Positions 43,029 through 51,561 of a stretch of 64,000 nucleotides of DNA are shown here, in pieces. This stretch comes from PALSA-693 sp963834725 (lineage in GTDB: Bacteria > Actinomycetota > Acidimicrobiia > Acidimicrobiales > Palsa-688). The notes under the pieces are model-generated. The model did no database searches. It was not told the DNA's origin and saw only the letters and a list, made by a program, of their open reading frames with translations. The stretch spans positions 4,278,001 to 4,342,000 of the forward strand of contig CAWICN010000001.1 of the NCBI GenBank assembly GCA_963834725.1, written 5' to 3'. Each line of letters starts with the position of its first letter. Position 1 is the stretch's first letter. A program made the translations under genes and the position numbers.

Positions 43029-44964
43029 TGGCACCCCTCTCGCTTTCGAGGCCGGACATCTACGCCTCGGACGTCGCGCTCGCTGCCACCGGGATGCTGG
43101 CCATGTTCAACCGCGCCGGTGTGCTCAGTCCCGCTGACGTGCACGTGGCCCGGCGTCTGGGCGAGCTCGGTGGGGAAGGCGACGATCGGGTGAGGCTCGC
43201 GGCCGCCCTGGCCGTCCGGGCTCCCCGCCTCGGGCACGTCTACGTTGATCTCGAGGCCGTACGCCACACCGCCGCCGACGAGGACGACGAGCTGGACCTC
43301 GCCACCCTGCCGTGGCCCGACCCCCGGGACTGGATTGCAGCGCTGGCGAACAGCGGGATGGTGGCAGCAGGGGAGCACGGCCCCGGCGACCGTCCGCTCC
43401 GCCTTATCGGGAGCGCACTGTATCTCGACCGGTACTGGCGGGATGAGCGCGCCGTCGCCGATGCGCTGCTGGCCCGGGCCGCCGGCGCCACCCCGGGCGT
43501 CGACGAGTCGGTGCTGGCCGCCGGCCTGGCCCGTCTTTTTTCCGAAGAGGCCGCCGAAGCGAGGTGGGCGGCGGCCGTGGCCGTCCTCCGTCGCCTGTGT
43601 GTCATCGCCGGCGGACCGGGCAGCGGCAAAACCACAACGCTGGCGCGGATCGTCGCCCTGCTCGACGAACAGGCGACTGACCTCGGTGGCCGCCTGCCCC
43701 TCGTCGGCCTGGCCGCCCCCACGGGCAAGGCCGCCGCCCGGTTGGAGGAGGCGCTCCATGCCGAGGCCCTCCAGCTCGACGTCGCCCCCGCGCTCCGCCA
43801 GCATCTGCTGTCGCTTCGCGCCTCCACGCTGCACCGGCTCCTCGGAGTCCGTCCGGACAGCGCCAGCCGCTTTCGCCACGATCGCCACCACCGGCTGCCT
43901 CACGAGGTGATCATCGTGGACGAGACCTCGATGGTCGCCCTGTCGCTCATGGCCCGACTCATCGACGCGGTCCGCCCCGACGCCCGGCTGATCCTGGTGG
44001 GCGATCCCGAGCAGCTGGCCTCGGTGGAAGCGGGCGCCGTCCTCGGTGACATCGTCGGCCCCGCCCTCGAGTACATCCAGATGACGCCCGTGGCCCGGGA
44101 GCAGCTGGGGCGCGTAACGGCCGCCGCGCCCCCGCCGCGCCGTCCACACCGGACATGGTTGGCCTCGGCGACACCGTCGTCGTCCTGCGTGCCAACTATC
44201 GCTTTCGTGGATCAGTTGCCGAGTTGGCCGCAGCCGTCCGATCCGGCGACGCGGACCGGACCATCCGGCTCCTCTCGTCGAGCGATGAGTCGCTCCGGTG
44301 GGTGGAGGTGGACGACACCGTTGATTGGTCGGCTCCCGCGACCTCGGCTGCGCTCGAACCGGTCCAGGTGATGGCCTGCGCCGCCGGCGCCGCACTGTTC
44401 GGAGGCGCCGTCGAACGCAACGGCGAAGCAGCCGTCGATGCCCTGGCCCGGTTCCGGGTCCTGTGCGCCCACCGGCACGGCCCTTCGGGCGTGAGCAGCT
44501 GGACCAGGCGGATTGAGGACTGGCTGTCGGCGTCGCTGCCGGAGTTCGCCACTGGTTCCACCTGGTACCTCGGCCGGCCGGTGATGGTGACCGCCAACGA
44601 TTACGGCCTTCGCCTCTTCAACGGTGACACCGGCGTGGTCGTGGCCCGGGAGGATGGGGGGGTGACCGTCGCTTTCCGGCGGGCCGGAAGGCTGATCACG
44701 ATCAGCCCGGCCCGGCTGTCGACAGCGGACACCGTCTTTGCCATGACCGTGCACAAGGCGCAGGGATCGGAATTCCGGCAGGTTGCCGTCATGCTGCCGG
44801 CGTCGACATCGGCGGTGCTCACCCGCCAGCTCCTGTACACCGCGATCACCCGGGGCCAGGACGGTCTCGTCGTGGCGGGGAGCGAGCAGGCGGTCCGCGT
44901 GGCGGTATCCCGTCCCATTGCCCGGGCTTCGGGGCTGACCGGGTCGCTCTGGGGTTCGAGGTAG
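43028..44964 (+). pseudogene. recD: Exodeoxyribonuclease V alpha subunit, interrupted by a single frame change
   Basis: From ATG 43028 (TGATG overlap with recB) the frame reads as RecD: Walker A VIAGGPGSGKTTTLARI, Walker B VIIVDETSMVALSLMARLID, and ILVGDPEQLASVEAGAVLGD. Similarity is lost near 44110-44150. From there the frame one base back continues the protein: VVVLRANYRFRGSVAELAAA, then FAMTVHKAQGSEF and LLYTAITRGQ, ending at 44964. Both halves are fully conserved, so one base is missing in the GC-rich stretch gcgcccccgccgcg or close by. This is either a sequencing or assembly error, a very recent mutation, or a -1 frameshift. Without repair the helicase lacks its second RecA domain. Confidence 0.85.
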
Positions 44965-45107
44965 CCTTTGCGGGCTCGGCCACTCCCGGATGGCGGCTCT
45001 GCCCTCAGGCGACCGGCTGACGTTCAGGGTGGTGTGCCGGGCGGATCTGACGGGCGGACCCCCGGATCTTCAGGTTGTCTTCACCTGGCCAGGGAAGGAT
45101 TTTCCGT

Positions 45108-46742
45108 ATGCGAGTGATGTACCGCGACCAGCCAGAGAGCCCGGCGGACGGTCGCCGTACCTGGCTCGACCTGGGCGCGGTCGGGCTCCTGCTCGCCACC
45201 GTGATCCTCCATGTCGTCGCAATGTTCCCGCGGTATTTCAGCGGCAGCCTCGGTCAGGGATCGGCCTGGTCGCAGCCCGATCAGGCGGCTCTGTACTCAG
45301 TGCTGGCCGCCGGGTGGGCAGTCGCTCTTGGCCTCGTCCTCGCCGGCCGGGGCCGGGCCCGCTTGGGGGCAGGCATGGCCGTCGGCCTCGTCGTCACCGA
45401 GCTCGGCTTCCGGGTCTCGGACCTGGGCGAGGCGCTGCACTACGGGGTGGCCCCGTCGTCCATCGGTATGTGGTTGATGACCGCTGGCTGGTTGACCGGC
45501 GCCGCCGGGGCGGCCGTTGCCGTCCTTGCCGTCCACCACCGGGCGAGGGAGAGCGGCGTTCTGGCCGAACCGGCACCGACCCTCGCTCCGGGCGTGACGG
45601 AAGCGACGGACCCACCCCTCTCAGCCCTTCCACCCCTTTCAGCCCTTCCATCCCTTTCCGGCCCGAGCTGGGCACCGCCGCAACCCGACCCACGCTGGTC
45701 GGCTCAGTGGGAGCGGGAATCGCAGCCCGATCCGGGTTGGACGGCGCCGGTTCCGGCCGACACGCGACCCGCGGCCCCTGCCACCGAACCCAGCCCCCTC
45801 CTCCGGAGCGATCCAGATCCGTCACGCGTGTGGGCGCCGGCGCCCTCGCCCCCGACCCCCGCAGCAGCAGCCGAAGGGGTGGCGGCAGGGGCCGACGGCC
45901 CGAACGCCACCGGGCCGGCACTCGTCCGGCCGGAGGTGACGGTGGCCGCGGCCCCGGCCGAGCCATCCGCCGCCCTGCCGGCTGACGCCCTGACCGCTCC
46001 CGATCCGGCCGAACCGATTCCACCCGTCCCGCCCGAGGTGACGGCGGCCGGGCTCACCGGGACAGCAGCCGCGCTCCCGGCCGAGGTGACGGCGGCACTC
46101 CCGGTCGAGGCGACCGCATCTTTCCAGGTCGACTCCACGTCTGCGGTGCCGGTCGACACCACGGCCGCGGTTCCCGCCGATGCCGCGCCCACCGGATCTT
46201 ACGGTGTGGGCCCGACCGTGCTGGTCGCCCTTCTCGCCCTGATCACGGCGGGCGCATTTCTTCCCGCCTGGGACCATTACGTCGGGCTCGTCACGACGAC
46301 GGGGCACGCGGTCAGCTTCAGCCTCGGCAACGCCTTCAGCGGTCCGTGGCCGCTCGTCCTCGGCAACGTGCTGGCCGCTCTGGCCCTGGCCGCAGTCCCC
46401 ATCGTCGTCACGCGGCTCCGGGACCGGGCCGTCGCCGCCCTGGTCGTGGCGGGATCGTTGCTGGTGCTGGCGTCGCAGTTCACCTCGGCCATCGTCCAGG
46501 CCAATCAGACGGTCCCGCCTTCTGTCGCCGGGCTAACCCCCGCCCAGGCCGCTTCGCTCGGTCTGCAGCTGCGCCTGTCCCTGACCGCCTGGTTCACCGT
46601 GGATGTCCTTGCCGCCTACGGCCTGTTCGTGGCGGTGATGGTCATCGGCTACCTGCGTCCGGCCACCGTTCAGGAGAACTCGGCCGGCACCTGGCCGAGT
46701 ACCCCCGAGGCGCGCAGCCCCGCCAGCCTGCCCTGGTCGTAG
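45108..46742 (+). CDS. Multi-TM membrane protein with long Pro/Ala-rich linker (function unknown)
   Basis: The product has 544 aa. TM helices lie near residues 17-37, 58-78, 83-103 and 118-145. A 220-residue linker rich in Ala, Pro, Val and Thr follows (many PAEVTAA/PVEAT units, and the near-repeat LSALPPLSALP at 45611-45663). Four more TM helices come at the end (for example GPTVLVALLALITAGAFLPA and a pair near 450-510). The pattern resembles unclassified actinobacterial membrane proteins. ATG 45108 follows AAGGA. The last 73 bp overlap the converging CoA-transferase gene. No function can be inferred. Confidence 0.75.
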   Translation: MRVMYRDQPESPADGRRTWLDLGAVGLLLATVILHVVAMFPRYFSGSLGQGSAWSQPDQAALYSVLAAGWAVALGLVLAGRGRARLGAGMAVGLVVTELGFRVSDLGEALHYGVAPSSIGMWLMTAGWLTGAAGAAVAVLAVHHRARESGVLAEPAPTLAPGVTEATDPPLSALPPLSALPSLSGPSWAPPQPDPRWSAQWERESQPDPGWTAPVPADTRPAAPATEPSPLLRSDPDPSRVWAPAPSPPTPAAAAEGVAAGADGPNATGPALVRPEVTVAAAPAEPSAALPADALTAPDPAEPIPPVPPEVTAAGLTGTAAALPAEVTAALPVEATASFQVDSTSAVPVDTTAAVPADAAPTGSYGVGPTVLVALLALITAGAFLPAWDHYVGLVTTTGHAVSFSLGNAFSGPWPLVLGNVLAALALAAVPIVVTRLRDRAVAALVVAGSLLVLASQFTSAIVQANQTVPPSVAGLTPAQAASLGLQLRLSLTAWFTVDVLAAYGLFVAVMVIGYLRPATVQENSAGTWPSTPEARSPASLPWS

Positions 46743-47947
46743 CCGACCTCGGCCAGTACCGCCTCGGTGTGCTCGCCGATGAGGGGTGCCGGCCGGCGCA
46801 GGTTCTGGGGTGCGCCGGCGAAGCGCACCGGCGGGGGGACCAGCTTGTAGGCCCCTGCGTGGGGGTGCAGAGCCTCGGGAAGCTGGTCGACGAGATCGTC
46901 CAGGGAGGCCACCTCGCCGGCCGGGACATCCTGTTCGCGGAAAAAGGTGAGCCATTCGGCGGTGGTCCGGCTGGCCAGCATCCGGCCGACCAGGTCATAG
47001 AGGAAGCCGACGTTGGCGATGCGCTGCCGACCGGTCGCGTAGCGCTCGTCGCCGAGCAGGTGCTCCTGGCCTGTCGCCGCAAAGATGCGGTCGTACTGCT
47101 CCTTTGTGTAGGGGAGCACCACCATCCAGCCGTCCCGGGTCGGCCAGGGCCGGCGGTGCGGGGTGAGCACCCGCGGGTAGCCGGCGGGGCCAATCGGGGG
47201 GCGTGGCACCGCCTCGGCGCCGTGCTCGACCAGGGTGAACGCCTCGAACGTTTCCTGCATCGGCACCTCGATGTGCTCGCCTTCGCCCGTGCGGGCCCGC
47301 CGGTACAGCGCGGCCGTCACCGAGTACACGATCGTGAGGCTGCAGACCTTGTCGGCGAGCACGGTTGGGGCGAGCATGGGCTGGCCCGTCACGCGGGCCG
47401 CGGCGTCGGCCAGTCCGCTCTCGGCCTGGATCACGTCGTCGTAGGCCGGATCGTTCTGGCGGGGACCGCCCGTCGGGTACCCGTGGGCCTGGCAGTACAC
47501 GATGTCGGGCCGGACCAGGACCAGGTCGGGATAGGCGAGCCCCGCCCGGCTGAGCGTGGCCGGCCGCAGGTTGGTGACGAACACGTCGCACGTGGCGGCG
47601 ATGTCGAGCAGGGCCCGCCGGCCGTCTGGATGCTTGATGTCGACCGACACGTTCCGCTTGTTGCGCAGCAGGTTGAGCGCCACCCCCGACAGCTACGGAT
47701 GGGGCCCGCCCCCCATCGATCGGCTGTTGTCACCACGGGCCGGCTCGACGGTGATCACGTCGGCGCCGAGGTCGCCGAGCAGCTGTGTCGCGAACGGTCC
47801 CATCACCACCGAGGTCAGATCGAGCACCCGCACTCCGGCGAGAGGTCCGGTGGGCGGGACCGCTCCGGTGATGTCGGGACCGGGAGCGGGATGGGTGGAA
47901 TCGGGCGCAGGCATCGCCGGCCACAATGTCACGCCGGCAAGAATCAC
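46670..47947 (-). pseudogene. CaiB/BaiF (family III) CoA-transferase interrupted by an in-frame TAG
   Basis: The minus-strand frame from about 47947 (or ATG 47914) reads LAGVRVLDLTSVVMGPFATQ, then LGDLGADVITVEP with the region of the catalytic Asp further on, to SMGGGPHP. A TAG at 47695-47693 follows, and the same frame continues LSGVALNLLRNKRNVSVDI, QESGLADAAARVTGQP-like sequence and a normal C-terminus ending at 46670. The family transfers CoA between acids. One base change (for example CAG to TAG) explains the break. A reinitiated 337-aa protein from GTG 47683 would lack the N-terminal CoA-binding part. Total length without the stop is about 425 aa, close to the family norm. Confidence 0.8.
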
Positions 47948-47984
47948 ACGCCAGCCAGCGTCAGCCGGCTGAGAGAATGCCGCC

Positions 47985-48518
47985 GTGTCCCTGACGTTTC
48001 GGTTCGCTTCGGCCGCGCCGGCCGAGGTGCAGGCGATCGTTGCTCTGGTCGAATCCGCCTACCGGGGTCCGGCCAGCCGGGTGGGGTGGACGACCGAGGC
48101 CGATCTCCTGGACGGGCAGCGCACCGACGCCGGCGCCGTCGAGGACCTGATCGCGAACCCGGACGGGAGGCTGCTGCTCGCCGAGGAGGGCGCCGTCCTG
48201 GTGGGCTGCTGCCAGCTCGAACGACTGGCCGGGGGGGTGGCCTATTTCGGGATGTTCTCGGTGCGACCGGGCCGGCAGGGCCAGGGTCGCGGCCGGGCCA
48301 TCATGGCCGAGGCCGAGCGGATCGCCCGTGACGAGTGGGATGCCACCCGTATGTCCATGACCGTGATCCGCCAGCGCGTCGACCTCATCGCCTGGTACGA
48401 GCGGCTCGGCTACCGGTGGACGGGCGGGACCGAGCCCTTCCCGTATGGGGACGAGCGTTTCGGGATCCCGAGGCGCCCGGATCTCGAGTTTCTGGTGTTG
48501 AGCAAGCCGATCGCCTGA
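47985..48518 (+). CDS. GNAT-family N-acetyltransferase
   Basis: The product has 177 aa. The acetyl-CoA loop FSVRPGRQGQGRGRAIM is motif A, preceded by the beta-strand VAYFGM and followed by LIAWYERLGYRWTGG (motif B). GTG 47985 was used. The substrate is unknown. It is divergent from the CoA-transferase and ends just before a strong terminator. Confidence 0.9.
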   Translation: MSLTFRFASAAPAEVQAIVALVESAYRGPASRVGWTTEADLLDGQRTDAGAVEDLIANPDGRLLLAEEGAVLVGCCQLERLAGGVAYFGMFSVRPGRQGQGRGRAIMAEAERIARDEWDATRMSMTVIRQRVDLIAWYERLGYRWTGGTEPFPYGDERFGIPRRPDLEFLVLSKPIA

Positions 48519-48543
48519 GCCGCGGTGCGGTCGCCATGACGCG

Positions 48544-48582
48544 GCACGGCCGGGACCCGTGGGGTCCCGGCCGTGCTTTTCT
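48544..48582 (+). terminator. Rho-independent terminator
   Basis: A perfect 14-bp stem, gcacggccgggacc (48544-48557) with ggtcccggccgtgc (48563-48576), a 5-nt loop and a following TTTTCT form an intrinsic terminator 26 bp after the GNAT stop. The hairpin also lies behind the converging MFS gene but has no T-run in that direction. Confidence 0.92.
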
Positions 48583-48592
48583 CGACGGATGC

Positions 48593-50392
48593 TCAGACGG
48601 TGGCCCGAGAAAGCTTCGACAGCTCCTCCTGAACCATGGCCTCGTGGGCTTCCTCGTCCGCCCGGGCTTTCCTCGGGCTCCATCTGCCCTTCATGAGTGG
48701 CACGGTGAGGAGGAAGAAGATCGCGCCTCCGAAGCAGATCCAGTACCACGTCTTCCACTGGCTACCCGTGGTCTTCGCCGCGTGCGCGACCGAGGCGCCG
48801 TGTTTGATGAGGACCTGGAAGTTGGGATCCTTGGATGCGGTTGCCACCGCCGCCAGATCGGAGCCGTGCTGGGTGACCAGGGTGGTGATGGCCGCCTGAT
48901 GCGAGGCGATGCTGGCCAGCATGGCCGGACCCACCGCCTTGCTCGCCTGAGCGAGGAGGGCTGGGTTGGTGGGGTTGGCGGCCAGCCCGGCGAAAATGGC
49001 CGGATGGGAGGCGACCGCGTTCAGCTCCGGCGCGAGGGCGGCGGCCTGCTGACCCGCGGGAGTCTGGAGGAAGGCCACCTCGCTGGCGTACTTGGTGCTG
49101 GCTGCCGCAACGGTGGAGCCGTAGGTGACGAGCGGGGTCACCGTGTTGACGACGGCGGGCAGCACCAGGTACGAGGCGAAGACGATCATCCGGATGATCC
49201 AGCCCCAGATGGCCAGGCCGGTGGCGGTGAGCGCCGGGTTGCGCGCTTCGACCGTCTCGGTGAAGCTCGCCATCCAGGGCACATAGGCGACCCCCAGGGT
49301 GAACGCCAGCGCCGCCAGCAAGATAGCCATGTGGTAGTAGCTGGTGGGTTTCCCGATCTGAAGCAGGTACAGGACGATCATGATGGCGGCCCCCACTCCG
49401 CCGAGGATCATCAGCGGTTTTCGGACTCGCAGCTTGTCCGAGATGAACCCGAAAAGGATCACCGCGATGACGTTGAACCCCCAGTTCCAGTTTCCGAGGG
49501 CGTCGCCCTGATGCACGGTGAAGGCGAAGACGGTGGTGAAGTAGATGAGGGCGAAGCCGACTGCGGTGTAGTAGATGAGAAGGAACACCGAGATCCCGAT
49601 GGCCGAGATCACGATATCCGGCTTGATGAGCTGACCGAACGGGTTGCGCAGCGACGCCTGGATGTCGAGGCCCTTGGCCCGGGCTTCGATCAGCGCCCGG
49701 TCCTGCATGGACACCATGAGCTGATCCCGTAACCCCGGCGACAGCTCCCGCAGGCCGACCAGAGCCAGGGCAAAGACGACCAGGCCGACGATCCCGCTGA
49801 TGTGGTAGAGCGTCACCCAGAAGTTCGGGCTGGGGGTCCCGTGGATGACGTGGCTGGCGACGATGAAAACGACCAGGCTGCCGAGTACCGGGCCGCTGGT
49901 CCAAAAGCCCATGGCCGTGGCCCGCCCGACCTGGGGCGAGAAGTCCCGGATGAGCGCAGGGGTGGCGACGAGGCAGATTCCCTCGACGAAGCCGACGATA
50001 AAGCCGAAGATGGTGAACTCCCACTTGTTCGTCGCCGCCGGGATGATGAACGCCGTGAAGACGGCCACAAGCCCCAACCCGATCACCACGATGTTGGTCC
50101 GGCCCAGGCGGTCGGTGAGGCCGGCGAAAAGCGAACCGAAGGCCCCGATGACGGCCCCGGCCGCCAGCGTGTAGACGAGGAAGGTGAAGCTCATGTGCAG
50201 CTTGACCAGGAATAACGTCGACACCGAGCCCCCGACGTAGAGCGCGTAGTACAGCATGATGGTTGCGATGACGGTGATGGCCAGGTAGGTGAGCCGGGGC
50301 CCCGTGTCGGGGTAGGTGTCGAGTTCCCGGCGCCACAACCAGGACAACCCCTCATTTTTTTTGGGTACCGAATCAGCGGTGGTAACGGTCAT
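48593..50392 (-). CDS. Major facilitator superfamily transporter with an enlarged loop before the last TM helix
   Basis: The product has 599 aa. About twelve TM helices are present, with the MFS loop motif GLTDRLGRTN between helices 2 and 3. The sequence resembles metabolite:H+ symporter-type MFS carriers. Between helix 11 (MIVFASYLVLPAVV) and helix 12 (WYWICFGGAIFFLLTVPL) lies an unusual Ala-rich extracytoplasmic insert of about 125 residues. ATG 50392 follows a GGGGGGT sequence and is preferred over the upstream in-frame start at 50440. The C-terminal tail is acidic and helical. The substrate is unknown. Confidence 0.88.
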   Translation of the reverse strand: MTVTTADSVPKKNEGLSWLWRRELDTYPDTGPRLTYLAITVIATIMLYYALYVGGSVSTLFLVKLHMSFTFLVYTLAAGAVIGAFGSLFAGLTDRLGRTNIVVIGLGLVAVFTAFIIPAATNKWEFTIFGFIVGFVEGICLVATPALIRDFSPQVGRATAMGFWTSGPVLGSLVVFIVASHVIHGTPSPNFWVTLYHISGIVGLVVFALALVGLRELSPGLRDQLMVSMQDRALIEARAKGLDIQASLRNPFGQLIKPDIVISAIGISVFLLIYYTAVGFALIYFTTVFAFTVHQGDALGNWNWGFNVIAVILFGFISDKLRVRKPLMILGGVGAAIMIVLYLLQIGKPTSYYHMAILLAALAFTLGVAYVPWMASFTETVEARNPALTATGLAIWGWIIRMIVFASYLVLPAVVNTVTPLVTYGSTVAAASTKYASEVAFLQTPAGQQAAALAPELNAVASHPAIFAGLAANPTNPALLAQASKAVGPAMLASIASHQAAITTLVTQHGSDLAAVATASKDPNFQVLIKHGASVAHAAKTTGSQWKTWYWICFGGAIFFLLTVPLMKGRWSPRKARADEEAHEAMVQEELSKLSRATV

Positions 50393-50577
50393 ACAGACCC
50401 CCCGATAGTGCTCGACGGCCAGGGCAACAGCCCGTAACAAGTACTACACGATAGGCAGCTATTTCAAGCCATGGATGTACATCGCTAATCATGGCGAGTT
50501 GACGAAGGGTCTCGAGGGGCCCGTGCCGGCGCCGCTCCCGTGGTGGGCTGACTCCCTCGCAGGCGGTCGGCAACGCC

Positions 50578-51369
50578 CTAACTCCAGGCCTGCCGGCGCT
50601 CGAGCAACTCCTTGAGGACGCGGGGTCGATCCGTCATGATGCCGTCGACCCCCAGGTCGAGCAGCCGGGCCATGGTCGTCTCATCGTCGATGGTCCACAC
50701 GTGCACCTGCAGGCGGGCGCGGTGGGCGGCGCCTACCAGGCGGCGGTCGACAAGGGGCATCCACCCTTGCCGCCGCGGCACCTGTACCGCCCCGAATCGG
50801 GCGAGCGGTCTCGTGACGGTCGTCGACTGAGCCGATGGCAGCAAACTGGCGGCCCGCAGCGCGGCCACCCCGGCCGGGCCCATCGCCGTGCAGAGCTGCG
50901 GTCCGAGGGCCCGGCGGATCCGGGCGAGCCGGCGGTCCGAAAACGACGTCACACAGACCCGATCGATTGCGCCGGCGTGGCGGAGGGTCTCGATGAGCGG
51001 GTCGACGGCGCTGTCGTGCTTGGCATCGATGTTCCAGCGCAAATCAGGCCAAGCCGCCAGCACCTCGTCCAGGCGCGGTATGGGCTCGGCGCCGTCTCGT
51101 CCGTTGAGCCGGACCGTCGAAAGCTCCCGCCAGAGCATGTCCCGGACCAGGCCGCTGCGTTCGGTGACCCGCTCGAGATACGGGTCGTGCAGGGTGAGCA
51201 CCACCCCGTCAGAGCTGGCGTTGACGTCTGTCTCGATGTAGCGATAGCCGAGGTCGCGGGCGTGCGAGAAGGAGGTCCAGGTGTTCTCGTACGCTTCGAG
51301 CGCTCCGCCCCGGTGGGCAAACGCGATCGGCCCAGGGTGGTCGAGGAAGGCGAAGCGGACGTCGCTCAC
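50578..51369 (-). CDS. Glycerophosphodiester phosphodiesterase
   Basis: The product has about 263 aa. AFAHRGGALEAYENT is the HRG-x(n)-E-N-T active site, YIETDVNASSDGVVLTLHDP supplies the metal-binding Glu and Asp and the second His, and VHVWTIDDETTMARLLDLGV ends the TIM barrel. It hydrolyses glycerophosphodiesters to glycerol 3-phosphate and an alcohol. No signal peptide is present, so it is cytoplasmic. GTG 51369 was chosen; a TTG at 51384 would add five residues. Confidence 0.92.
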   Translation of the reverse strand: MSDVRFAFLDHPGPIAFAHRGGALEAYENTWTSFSHARDLGYRYIETDVNASSDGVVLTLHDPYLERVTERSGLVRDMLWRELSTVRLNGRDGAEPIPRLDEVLAAWPDLRWNIDAKHDSAVDPLIETLRHAGAIDRVCVTSFSDRRLARIRRALGPQLCTAMGPAGVAALRAASLLPSAQSTTVTRPLARFGAVQVPRRQGWMPLVDRRLVGAAHRARLQVHVWTIDDETTMARLLDLGVDGIMTDRPRVLKELLERRQAWS

Positions 51370-51561
51370 TGCGGCACCAGCCAAGGGACGGCGCCGCAGC
51401 CGGTCACACCGGTTCGCTCCGCCGGGTCGCTCACTGCGCTGACGCTACCCCCCGTAGCCCCCGCAAACCGGAGGCGACGGGCTCGGCGCGCCTTCCCATG
51501 CAGTCGTACGCTCCGATGTGTGTCCCCTTCGAGATCAGGCAGGAGGGTGTGGCCCCGTCCC

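Noticed and set aside
47693..47695. TAG as pyrrolysine
   Set aside because: Pyrrolysine is not expected in CoA-transferases and no pyl genes are visible; a nonsense change or error is simpler.
46346..48331. Plus-strand ORF of 661 codons
   Set aside because: It crosses the membrane protein, the CoA-transferase and the GNAT gene in another frame; composition is that of a shadow frame.
48762..50336. Minus-strand ORF of 524 codons
   Set aside because: It is an alternative frame of the MFS transporter with His/Pro/Arg-rich content.
51400..51561. Cobalamin riboswitch before the BluB-CobT gene
   Set aside because: No B12-box-like segment or matching stem pattern could be found by eye in the 160 bp upstream.
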